Source: Bacillota bacterium (GTDB lineage Bacteria; Bacillota; Clostridia; Acetivibrionales; DTU013). Taken from it: DNA of 64,000 nt. Under the pieces are notes generated by a model that was given only the letters and a program-made list of their open reading frames with translations, had not been told where the DNA came from and made no database searches. Location of the stretch: the NCBI GenBank assembly GCA_023439545.1, contig JAEXNT010000071.1:1-64000 (forward strand), given 5' to 3'. Position numbers and translations under genes: made by a program. This document shows, piece after piece, positions 25,879 through 33,516 of this stretch; within the stretch, counting starts at the first letter, position 1, and each line of letters opens with the position of its first letter.

Positions 25879-26994
25879 TCAACGAACAGGATTCGGATAA
25901 CTATAAATATCGCCCAGATAATTTCTCAGGACTGCCTGCTTATCGTCGAGACTTACCAGATATTCGGGATTTATAGGCGTCTTCCCTCCCCCGCCGGGTG
26001 CGTCGATAACAAATGTCGGTACGGCGTAGCCCGATATATAGCCTCTGATATTTTTCATTATCTCGATCCCTTGAGTGACGGGAGTCCTGAAGTGTCCAAG
26101 TCCCTGCGCAACATCGCACTGGTAAAGGTAATAGGGCCTTACCCTTATTTTGACAAGCTTCCTGAATAAATCCTTCAGAATTCCGGCATTATCATTTACG
26201 CCGTGCAGCAGGACGCTTTGATTGCCTAGAGGTATTCCGGCGTCCGCAATACGTTCGCAGGCTGCGGCAGCTTCGGGAGTTATTTCGTCAGGATGGTTGA
26301 AATGGGTGTTTATCCAAATGGGATGATACTTTTTGAGCATGCCTAGAAGCTCGTCGGTTATGCGCATCGGCAAAACAACGGGAGTACGCGTGCCTATACG
26401 AATTATCTCGACGTGCTGAATTTTCCGCAGCCGCTGAATTATCTCCTCGATCTTATCATCAGACAGAATGAAGGGATCGCCGCCGGATAGAAGCACATCC
26501 CTTACTTCGGGAGTGTTCTCTATATACTTGATGGCTTTATCAAGCTTATCCCTTGTTATGGAATAATCCTCGCAGCCCACTACCCTTCTCCTCGTACAGT
26601 GCCTGCAATACATCGAACATTTGTGGGTAAGCAGGAAAAGTACGCGGTCAGGATAGCGGTGAACTATCCCCTCTACCGGTGAGAATTTCTCTTCACTGAG
26701 AGGGTCGACCATGTCGCATTCGTCTACCTGCAGTTCATCAATTGTTGGTACGGACTGCTTCCTGATAGGACTTGCAGGGTCGTCCGGATCTATGAGTGAA
26801 GCATAATAAGGCGTGATGGCCATTCTGAAACGCTCAAGGCACCGGTTGATTTCGTCCTTCTCATTGTCCTTTAAATGTATTATTCCCGCTAATTGTTCAC
26901 AGGAGGCGATCCTGTTCCTGACCTGCCATTTCCAGTCATTCCACTGCTCACAAGATACATTTCTCCACTGCTTTACATTTTTATAATCATTCAA
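25879..26994 (-). CDS. kamA: Lysine 2,3-aminomutase family radical SAM enzyme, short C-terminus
   Basis: Converts L-lysine to beta-lysine using S-adenosylmethionine, a 4Fe-4S cluster and pyridoxal phosphate. The 371-residue protein has the cluster motif CSMYCRHC (Cys126, 130, 133) and the PLP lysine in PGGGGKTP (Lys338). Asp294 (YQCD) and Asp331 (VIDAPGG) align with Asp293 and Asp330, which bind the substrate amino group in the clostridial lysine enzyme; glutamate-type homologues lack them. The protein ends soon after RNYLGDIYSYPNPVR and so lacks about 45 or more residues of C-terminal tail, including the zinc-binding cysteines. Its start overlaps the ATP-grasp gene by 4 nt (ATGA), so the two are coupled. 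Confidence 0.88.
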   Translation of the reverse strand: MNDYKNVKQWRNVSCEQWNDWKWQVRNRIASCEQLAGIIHLKDNEKDEINRCLERFRMAITPYYASLIDPDDPASPIRKQSVPTIDELQVDECDMVDPLSEEKFSPVEGIVHRYPDRVLFLLTHKCSMYCRHCTRRRVVGCEDYSITRDKLDKAIKYIENTPEVRDVLLSGGDPFILSDDKIEEIIQRLRKIQHVEIIRIGTRTPVVLPMRITDELLGMLKKYHPIWINTHFNHPDEITPEAAAACERIADAGIPLGNQSVLLHGVNDNAGILKDLFRKLVKIRVRPYYLYQCDVAQGLGHFRTPVTQGIEIMKNIRGYISGYAVPTFVIDAPGGGGKTPINPEYLVSLDDKQAVLRNYLGDIYSYPNPVR

Positions 26995-28031
26995 AGAGCT
27001 CCGCCTCGATTCAAAGCGACTTTATTCAGTCCGTGCCTTTCAAGAGCACTGTTCAATACTCTTAGCACCAGGGTCTGATAATCCATTCCGCAGAATTCGG
27101 CCATCATCGGATAATCGCTGTATCCTGGAGCCAGTCCAGGAAGCGGATTGATTTCAATAAAGTAGATCTGTCCATCTTCCGACAATCTGAAATCGATCCT
27201 TGAAAAATCCCTGCATTCCATAGCATTATAGATTTCCGCGGTTATTTCCTTCATTTTTTTGATCGTTTCGGCGGGAAGAAGCGGAGGACAGCTATATTCT
27301 ATATATTTTTTGAAATTCCTTTTGACATTGTAGCTGTATATCCTGTTTCCCCTGCCTTCTTTCAGGTAGCATATCTCAAGCGGCTCGAAAACCTTCATAT
27401 TATTGCCGTTACCAAGGACGCCCACCGTAAATTCACGGCCTTTGACATATTCCTCGACCAGCATGGTCTGACCGTACATACTGAAGTTCTTTTCTATCAA
27501 TTCACGCAGCTGCCGTACGTCGTCGACGATGGCAAGGTCTGAAATTCCTTTGCTGGAGCCTTCAGAGTTTGGTTTTACGATGAGCGGAAAAACAAGCGAT
27601 GGATCCAGTGTAAAAAAGGGATCCTTAATCAGCTGATATGACGGCGTTTTAATGCCGAAAGTGGAAAGATATCTTTTTGTCAATGCTTTATCCAGTGCGA
27701 CGCATAATGTCGTTTCATCGGAACCGGAATAAGGTATGCCGAGAAAGCTCAGTATGGCGGGAACCTGAGCCTCTCTTCCCCGCCCGGACTTACCTTCCGC
27801 TATATTGAAAACGATGTCGACAGGCTGTCTCTGCAATTTATCGATGAAATCAGCGTCTGCTTCCAATAGAATAACTTCTGTTCCGGCAGCTTCGAACGCA
27901 TCCTTGATGGCTGTTATTGTATCAAAAGAATCATACTCGGCTTCGATGTCCTCAACTTCAGACACAATGCCTTTTTTTAGGTTATACGCGATGCCTGTTC
28001 TCAATAAGGGAGGTACGCTTTCGTTTTCCAT
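26991..28031 (-). CDS. ATP-grasp ligase, D-alanine-D-alanine ligase-like
   Basis: An ATP-dependent carboxylate-amine ligase of 346 residues from ATG 28031 (behind AGAGAGTG; a TTG seven codons upstream is less likely). It shows the D-Ala-D-Ala ligase layout: an N-terminal domain with VDIVFNIAEGKSGRGREAQ, the nucleotide lysine strand VFPLIVKPNSEGSSKGI, VEEYVKGREFTVGV, and metal-binding CRDFSRIDFRL...FIEINPLPGL. The family normally makes a dipeptide, but coupling to kamA suggests that beta-lysine or a related amino acid may be a substrate (inference). A structured RNA lies upstream. Confidence 0.85.
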   Translation of the reverse strand: MENESVPPLLRTGIAYNLKKGIVSEVEDIEAEYDSFDTITAIKDAFEAAGTEVILLEADADFIDKLQRQPVDIVFNIAEGKSGRGREAQVPAILSFLGIPYSGSDETTLCVALDKALTKRYLSTFGIKTPSYQLIKDPFFTLDPSLVFPLIVKPNSEGSSKGISDLAIVDDVRQLRELIEKNFSMYGQTMLVEEYVKGREFTVGVLGNGNNMKVFEPLEICYLKEGRGNRIYSYNVKRNFKKYIEYSCPPLLPAETIKKMKEITAEIYNAMECRDFSRIDFRLSEDGQIYFIEINPLPGLAPGYSDYPMMAEFCGMDYQTLVLRVLNSALERHGLNKVALNRGGAL

Positions 28032-28248
28032 AATATCACTCTCTTTCGTCAATTATACATGGTAACTTTATTCATACTTTTCTCATTATAGTTAATGACA
28101 GGATTAAAATAAAAGTCAGAAATGAACGGTTTTAGGTAAACCTATGATAAGGCGGACACCTTGGTAAAGTTACATTCGTATATTTGATATTATTGCAATT
28201 AATCTATTGCAGACTTCTATTATTTAAATATTCAATAAACGGAATATA

Positions 28249-28401
28249 TCAAAATAAAAGGGGCCGCCCGGCCATCAAGCCTGGCGAACCCCTCTTCCGG
28301 CGGCCATCAGACGATGGCCACCTCCTTTTCAATCTTCAACTAAGACCACTCCTTTCTACAAAAGAGTCGGCTCCGGAAGCCGCATGTACATGATATCGTG
28401 T
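28249..28401 (-). ncRNA. Unassigned structured RNA with three coupled mini-ORFs, upstream of the ligase/kamA operon
   Basis: On the - strand, in order: near-palindrome TGTACACGATATCATGTACA, hairpin CGGCT/AGCCG, a Shine-Dalgarno (AAGGAG, 28349-28354), hairpin GGCCATC-GTCT-GATGGCC, and a GC-rich terminator-like stem ending GGGCGGCCCC then TTTT. A second GATGGCC copy (28270-28276) and a GGCCGCC/GGCGGCC stem compete with the first hairpin, so alternative folds are possible. Three mini-ORFs join by TGATG: 28339-28307 (LKIEKEVAIV, TTG start), 28307-28275 (MAAGRGVRQA) and 28275-28249 (MAGRPLLF). A TATAAT lies at 28410-28415 but its -35 is poor. It is either a leader/attenuator or a small RNA. Confidence 0.5.
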
Positions 28402-28451
28402 ACAGTCTGATTATAACGCTTTAAAAGCTATGTCTGCCAGTTAACAAATTA

Positions 28452-30239
28452 TTATAGCAATACTTTCTCCTTTGCCTCCGCAACTCTGGCCGACAGGTTT
28501 TTGCCGGCAAGGCAGACATAACTGCACAAACCGCACTTGATACATTTCTCAGGCTGGTACCGTTTTGTTTCATCAAATTTTCCGAGCTCCGTCAATTGAG
28601 CTATACGATTGACTGTCAGGCCTTTGGGGCAATTTGTCCTGCAAGCGCCGCAGTTCGAACAGAAAGGAGACTCCTTATACCTGGGCATTGTCGAAACTGT
28701 TATGAAATTTGTGTTTTTACCCACCAGTTCATCGTCTTCGGCAATGTGCGACTGCATGATGCCCCCGCCTGTAAAGACCGGATAGCTGCCGGGATAGACG
28801 CTCTCGATAGTATCGGCAATACGCGAGCCCAAATTGACCCGCACTGTTTTAGCAGTAGCGTTTTTTAGGTCGGATACCGTGACATATTTGCTATCGGCTT
28901 TCTTATCCATTGACACTGCTTCGTAGACTGCTAGAAGCGTCTGGACATTGATAACGAGTATACCCAGCCCCGATGGGATGGAACCGTCTGGAACATCTAT
29001 TCCGAGCACACTTTTTGTCAATGACATTTCATAACCTGCAGGGTAATAATCCTTTACTCTGGATATTTTAATATCATCCGGGCATTTGAATTCAAGGCCG
29101 GCTTTGACCGCAATGAATTTCTCTTCGAAGTCTATACAGCGTGAGATAAGCTCAATCCCTTTAAATACGTCTTCCTGACGGTTTTTCAGTATCCATTTAT
29201 CATGGATCAACCCCGGATCGCACTCTGCGGCATTCACTACCAGGAATTTCTTTTCAGCGTCGGAAGAAATAACGTCGGCCATTTTTAAGGCAGTCGGGAA
29301 AGCTCCCCCACCCGTTCCGTAGACTTCATTACGCTTTATGCGTTCCATGATGGCATCTGCACCTGTAATCTCTGCTGCAGCGCATACTTCTGAAATACCG
29401 GTCCTCCCGTTACCTGAAAGGTCTTTTGCCGGGCTGGCATAATCGACGCCTTTATATGGACTCTTAAAGGTAATACCGGAAAAGCTGCGCTTCTCACGAG
29501 GCCTGCCTGAATATTCTTCGGCCAGGTAAGAAAAGAGATTGAACACCAAAACAACCAGGGAAAAGAACATCATGCGGTTCGGGGCGAAAAAAGGCAGCAG
29601 CGCGGCTGCAAATCCCCCAACAATTCCCGGAAGCCTCAGACGGGTGACAGTTACAGGGTCCGTAAGCACTATACTGCCCAGGAACACGTAGAATGCGGCA
29701 TTAGTAACAGATATCGGCATACCGCTCATCCAGGAGGTTGCTATAACGCCTGCGAAATAACCCAGTGCGGTATATGGTCTGAATAGTATGAAAGGAATGG
29801 ACAGTATCATTGCGGGCATCAGTAAAAAAGTCGCTTCGACGCTCACAGCGCTTGCGCTAAAAAACATCGACGTCAAAAAATATCCAAGTATTGCCGGATT
29901 TAAAATGTTTTTGCCCGTACCGCCCCATATCTGTTTACCCAGGATTATGGCGGCAAAAACTCCGATCAGCCTTCCCCAAAGAGGGACTCCGGGCGTCAGT
30001 ACCTGGAGTATGCCCGCCGTTACAGCGGCGGACACTGAACATACCGGTCTTTTATATCTAAGAAAAGCGCAAACGGTGTCTAGCAGCAGAGAAAAAGCGA
30101 GTACTGCCAAAAATTCCACAATACCGCCCGGATTGCCGATCCAGAAAGGCAGCATGTATAGCAGCAGCACGAGAAACAAAGCCGCCATTATATGTTCATT
30201 GGACCAGCGGACACGAATCAAAGGATACGAATTATTCAT
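28452..30239 (-). CDS. RnfD-RnfC fusion protein (membrane flavin-type domain fused to ferredoxin/NADH-type domain)
   Basis: One 595-residue polypeptide joins two Rnf-like subunits. Residues 1-245 are an NQR2/RnfD/RnfE-type membrane domain with about nine helices and the strings GGTGKNILNPAILGY and VLTDPVTVTR. Residues about 285-595 resemble RnfC: VYGTGGGAFPTALK and VVNAAECDPG (51K-type NADH/FMN fold), YYPAGYEMSL, an SLBB-like region, and two 4Fe-4S motifs (Cys527, 530, 533, 537; Cys566, 569, 572, 576). The RnfD covalent-FMN motif (SGAT-like) is missing and its loop is shortened. In standard complexes C and D are separate proteins alongside A, B, E and G, none of which is here. The only partner gene is the CoA-binding protein 15 bases upstream. 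Confidence 0.85.
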   Translation of the reverse strand: MNNSYPLIRVRWSNEHIMAALFLVLLLYMLPFWIGNPGGIVEFLAVLAFSLLLDTVCAFLRYKRPVCSVSAAVTAGILQVLTPGVPLWGRLIGVFAAIILGKQIWGGTGKNILNPAILGYFLTSMFFSASAVSVEATFLLMPAMILSIPFILFRPYTALGYFAGVIATSWMSGMPISVTNAAFYVFLGSIVLTDPVTVTRLRLPGIVGGFAAALLPFFAPNRMMFFSLVVLVFNLFSYLAEEYSGRPREKRSFSGITFKSPYKGVDYASPAKDLSGNGRTGISEVCAAAEITGADAIMERIKRNEVYGTGGGAFPTALKMADVISSDAEKKFLVVNAAECDPGLIHDKWILKNRQEDVFKGIELISRCIDFEEKFIAVKAGLEFKCPDDIKISRVKDYYPAGYEMSLTKSVLGIDVPDGSIPSGLGILVINVQTLLAVYEAVSMDKKADSKYVTVSDLKNATAKTVRVNLGSRIADTIESVYPGSYPVFTGGGIMQSHIAEDDELVGKNTNFITVSTMPRYKESPFCSNCGACRTNCPKGLTVNRIAQLTELGKFDETKRYQPEKCIKCGLCSYVCLAGKNLSARVAEAKEKVLL

Positions 30240-30254
30240 TTGGCAATGCTCCTG

Positions 30255-30680
30255 TTATTTTACTCCCGCAAAGAATGCATGCAATTTATGAAGACCGGAG
30301 CCGAATATCATCATCGGGCAGGCTACTGCCGTTTCGATGTCGGCCGCGGCGCATTCGTCCAACAGAGCTTTGTCTGCAGTTTTTCCAATATGGAATAGAA
30401 TCTTTTTAACGCCGCTGTTTTTCAACTGTTTCACAGCTTCTCCGGCGTTTTTGTTACTCATCAGGACATACGCGGTGGATGGGATTTTAGGCAATTCGCT
30501 CAGGCTGTTGTAAACCTTTATGTCATATTTGCCGCCTTGTTTGGTGTTTACAGGGTAGACCTTGTAACCGGCGTTTGTCATTGCTTTGTAGATAGAACCG
30601 CTGAATTGAGGGTTGCGGCTCGAATACCCCATGAATATGATTTCCTTGTCCGTAAAGAATTCATTTTTCAGCTTTCCCAT
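30255..30680 (-). CDS. CoA-binding-domain protein
   Basis: A 141-residue Rossmann-fold protein of the CoA_binding_2 type, related to the N-terminal domain of succinyl-CoA synthetase alpha. Recognisable parts are EIIFMGYSSRNPQFSGSIYK, KVYPVNTKQGG, AYVLMSNKNAGEAVKQLKNS and an ACPMMIFGSG ending. GGAG precedes the ATG. It lies 15 bases before the RnfD-RnfC fusion on the same strand, so the two are almost certainly co-transcribed. It might deliver or sense an acyl-CoA for the redox protein (inference). Confidence 0.85.
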   Translation of the reverse strand: MGKLKNEFFTDKEIIFMGYSSRNPQFSGSIYKAMTNAGYKVYPVNTKQGGKYDIKVYNSLSELPKIPSTAYVLMSNKNAGEAVKQLKNSGVKKILFHIGKTADKALLDECAAADIETAVACPMMIFGSGLHKLHAFFAGVK

Positions 30681-30737
30681 AATACTTCTCCAATTCTTTT
30701 ACAGGTAATTTTAGATTTGAATATATATACGAGCATT

Positions 30738-31451
30738 TTACTTATTTGTTTGTTCCTTTGCCTCGCCTTCCGATTTAATCCGCCAGAGGAACCTGTAAAA
30801 GGGTACGAGCTTCTGGAAGCAATCCTTTACGGCATCGGTGAGTTTCGGGCTGAAAAGAAGCTTATCGGGCTTTTTGGTACACATGTAATAAATGTTTTTC
30901 CTCTGGTACCAGTCCAGCAGATCTTCGGGCTTTGTACCGGCAAAGAATTTTTTATATTTCTCTCCCTCCATTACAAACAGTTCCTGATTTTCGTACAGTG
31001 CCTTAATTTCGGCAAACCCGGGATCATTATCGTCGATCAACTCCCTCAGGCGGTCGAGCGTGGGCTTTGTTGCCGTATAAAAGCCCATTCCGTAACGGTA
31101 CACGTCGGGAGTCACTTCAAAGAAGAAGGCGGGATCATAGAGCCAGTCCCTCCCTACCCGTCTGAATGTGATCCAGACAGAGGTCTTGTAGGGTGTTTTA
31201 TCCTTTGAAAATCTGGTATCTCTATATATCCTCGATATTGTCTTGCCTAACTCGGGCCTCGTTTCGAGGCCGGGATCTATGGAAAGCATAAAAGGGGTCA
31301 GCTCTTTTACGAGCAGTTTGAAAGGTTCGGCGACATCATTCAGATATCTCTGCTTGTTCTCTTCGAGCCAGGCTTTATTATTGTTGAACTGCAATTCCAT
31401 CAAAAACTGCAGTGCGGCAGGCGTAAAACCTTTGAAAAAATTATTGTCCAT
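30738..31451 (-). CDS. DUF2461 family protein
   Basis: A 237-residue cytosolic protein of the DUF2461/TIGR02453 family, with the characteristic N-terminus FFKGFTPAALQFLMELQFNN and the RDTRFSKDKTPYKTSVWITF stretch. The biochemical function is unknown. ATG 31451 follows GGAG; an upstream TTG three codons earlier is possible. It is followed downstream by the CoA-binding/Rnf pair on the same strand with a 57-base gap. Confidence 0.88.
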   Translation of the reverse strand: MDNNFFKGFTPAALQFLMELQFNNNKAWLEENKQRYLNDVAEPFKLLVKELTPFMLSIDPGLETRPELGKTISRIYRDTRFSKDKTPYKTSVWITFRRVGRDWLYDPAFFFEVTPDVYRYGMGFYTATKPTLDRLRELIDDNDPGFAEIKALYENQELFVMEGEKYKKFFAGTKPEDLLDWYQRKNIYYMCTKKPDKLLFSPKLTDAVKDCFQKLVPFYRFLWRIKSEGEAKEQTNK

Positions 31452-31478
31452 GTAAATCAAGCTCCGATCAAATCTAAG

Positions 31479-32429
31479 TTATACTTTAAGCAACACTATT
31501 ATTATAGATGTAAGGCTCAGACATATATTGACCAGGCATAGGAACGTCACGGCCTGTTTGGGGTTCATTCCCGCCGAAATCAGCCTGTAGTGCGCCTGGC
31601 TCCTGTCAGCCTTGTAAATAGGCTTTCCCTGCCGAAGCCTTTTTAAAACGACAAATATATTATCCAGTATCGGGACGCCCAGCGCCAGTATAGGAACGAA
31701 AAGAGACAGCACCGTGGCCTGCTTGAACGCGCCGTCCAGCGCAATGATACCGAGGATGAATCCAATAAGGCCGGCGCCGGCGTCGCCCATGAATATTTTT
31801 GCCGGAGGCCTGTTATATTTGAGGTACCCGAGTGCAACACCCACAAGTATTATCGCCATCAACGCAGATTTGGGCTGGTTTTTCGCGAGAGCGGCAACGA
31901 ACAGCGTCACGGCGGATATGGTCGACAGGCTGCCCGCCAGACCGTCCAGACCGTCTGAGAAATTGATCACTGTAATTACGCCAAATAGCCAGGTTACGGT
32001 AAGTATAAATTGCAGAGGTACAGGAAGCGTTATGTATGTATGATCTAGCGGGTTTGAAAAGCCTGTGAAAACTACGCCCGAAAAATACGCAATTACAGCT
32101 GCCGACGATTGTACGAGGAACTTCGGAAAAGCCGGAAAATCAAGGCCATGGGTCTTATACCAGTCATCGACTATGCCTATGCCCAGTACCAGTATGCAAC
32201 CGAAGATTATACCGATGTTCCTTTTGGTGAAACCGCCTGAAAAAATAACATAGTTTGCTACAAAGCCCGTAAATATACCTATGCTCGCCAGATGCGGGGT
32301 GGGTTCCTTATGTATCTTCCTCTCGGTGGGCCGGTCTACAAAGCCTATCTTCAGCGCCAGCTTCCTAAGCGGAGGTATCAGTAAATATACGCATGCAAAA
32401 GCGGACGCAAAGGCAAACATATAATTCAT
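31479..32429 (-). CDS. Undecaprenyl-phosphate N-acetylhexosamine-1-phosphate transferase (WecA/TagO type)
   Basis: A polytopic membrane enzyme that starts teichoic acid or other wall polymers by placing a sugar-1-phosphate on undecaprenyl phosphate. It has 316 residues from ATG 32429 (behind GGGTGAG; upstream frame rejected) and about ten membrane helices. Superfamily motifs are present: RPTERKIHKEPTPHLA, GIVDDWYK, VINFSDGLDGLAG (catalytic acidic cluster), KIFMGDAGAGLIGF and QAHYRLISAG. The MraY-specific murein cluster context is absent, so TagO/RgpG-like is preferred over MraY. Confidence 0.88.
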   Translation of the reverse strand: MNYMFAFASAFACVYLLIPPLRKLALKIGFVDRPTERKIHKEPTPHLASIGIFTGFVANYVIFSGGFTKRNIGIIFGCILVLGIGIVDDWYKTHGLDFPAFPKFLVQSSAAVIAYFSGVVFTGFSNPLDHTYITLPVPLQFILTVTWLFGVITVINFSDGLDGLAGSLSTISAVTLFVAALAKNQPKSALMAIILVGVALGYLKYNRPPAKIFMGDAGAGLIGFILGIIALDGAFKQATVLSLFVPILALGVPILDNIFVVLKRLRQGKPIYKADRSQAHYRLISAGMNPKQAVTFLCLVNICLSLTSIIIVLLKV

Positions 32430-32463
32430 TATTCTCACCCGTTTCTTTTGTTTTGGACGTTCA

Positions 32464-32511
32464 AAACGGGACGTTCTCCGTAATGTTGGCAATTACTGGT
32501 ACGTCCCGTTT
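32464..32511 (-). terminator. Long inverted repeat after the GntR gene
   Basis: AAACGGGACGT and ACGTCCCGTTT (11-bp perfect arms) enclose a nested GTAAT/ATTAC pair and, on the - strand, run into TTTTG. It sits between the GntR regulator stop and the transferase start. Terminator is the simplest reading, but an operator for the transferase gene is also possible. Confidence 0.5.
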
Positions 32512-32549
32512 CCTATTATATCACAATATTTATTAATAAAAAGTTAAAA

Positions 32550-33290
32550 CTATTTGCTGTTTTCAAACACCAGCTGGCTCTTGTCCGCGCGGTATTTTGC
32601 GACAACATACTCGACAAGCTGGCCGCTTTTGGAATAGAGTAGATTTTCGATCCGGATGAGCGGATGCCCTGTTTGAACTTGCAGGTATTGTGCTTCCGAC
32701 TGGTCCGTATATACTACCTCAAGCGTGCTCCGCGTTTTTACGGGCAGTAGCGGATACTTTCCCCTGAGTATGTCATATGATGGCTTTTTAGCCTTAATGT
32801 CTTCAATTATTTCAGGAAACAGTTGAAGCGGTATGTACGATACATTATATGATAAAGTACTGTTTCTTTCCGTAGTTATGAATTTAACTTCCGCGAATGC
32901 TGTATCCTGGGCGCGTCCCTGTGAACCGAATACATTTTCAAGACAGGGTGTGTCACCAAGCTTGATAGCATGTATTGACAATATGTTGTGCTGACCTGGA
33001 TCCTGGCTGTCCAGAATCGAATCTGTAAAGCCGCTGAAGTTTTTAATGTCTACTTTGGTCTTTGCCTTGGCGACAAAGGTCCCCTTCCCTTTTTCCTTGT
33101 AAAGATAACCGTTGTTCGTCAACTCGCTTATAGCCTGACGCACTGTTGGACGGCTTATGTCGTATTGATCGCAAAGCTCCTGTTCGGAAGGTATTTTGGA
33201 TTCCTCGGGGAATTCCCCCGATTCTATCATTTCTATGATCAGATGCTTAAGCTGGCTATATAAAGGCACGTTGCTGTATTTATTGATCAC
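32550..33290 (-). CDS. GntR-family regulator with UTRA domain (HutC subfamily)
   Basis: A 246-residue repressor-type regulator. The N-terminal winged helix is clear (NVPLYSQLKHLIIEMIESGE, then DQYDISRPTVRQAISELTNN, then GKGTFVAK). The C-terminal UTRA ligand domain ends RIENLLYSKSGQLVEYVVAKYRAD, which is diagnostic. UTRA proteins often sense sugar phosphates or amino-sugar derivatives. No sugar-utilisation gene is adjacent, so the regulon is not clear; it may control the transferase downstream. Confidence 0.92.
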   Translation of the reverse strand: MINKYSNVPLYSQLKHLIIEMIESGEFPEESKIPSEQELCDQYDISRPTVRQAISELTNNGYLYKEKGKGTFVAKAKTKVDIKNFSGFTDSILDSQDPGQHNILSIHAIKLGDTPCLENVFGSQGRAQDTAFAEVKFITTERNSTLSYNVSYIPLQLFPEIIEDIKAKKPSYDILRGKYPLLPVKTRSTLEVVYTDQSEAQYLQVQTGHPLIRIENLLYSKSGQLVEYVVAKYRADKSQLVFENSK

Positions 33291-33441
33291 TTCGAAACCT
33301 CCGCATATTTAGTAAACATAGCAGCACATAATTACATCATTACTAATTCTATATGATAAGATTGTGCAATTCAACATAATTCTATATAATTTTACAACAT
33401 TATTTTCGGCAAATTTTACAAAGGAAAAATTTAAAAGCCGT

Positions 33442-33488
33442 AAAAAAGCAGGCTCGAAAGGCTGTTATCAACCTCCGCCGAACCTGCT
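33442..33488 (-). terminator. Intrinsic terminator of purB
   Basis: On the - strand AGCAGGTTCG pairs with CGAGCCTGCT (one wobble) around a 22-nt loop and is followed by six T. It begins about 30 bases after the purB stop. Confidence 0.8.
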
Positions 33489-33516
33489 CATTCAAGTTCC
33501 GTAATTCTTTATATTG

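Noticed and set aside
28240..28339. Selenocysteine read-through of the UGA ending the first mini-ORF, with the following stem as SECIS
   Set aside because: The downstream peptide resembles no known selenoprotein, and the TGATG junction with a new ATG explains the UGA better.
28184..28393. A + strand ORF of 69 codons over the structured RNA
   Set aside because: It has no Shine-Dalgarno, its sequence is simply the complement of the GC-rich hairpins, and all flanking genes are on the other strand.
28249..28415. Lysine riboswitch controlling kamA
   Set aside because: Element is too short and lacks the conserved L-box five-helix junction sequences I would expect.
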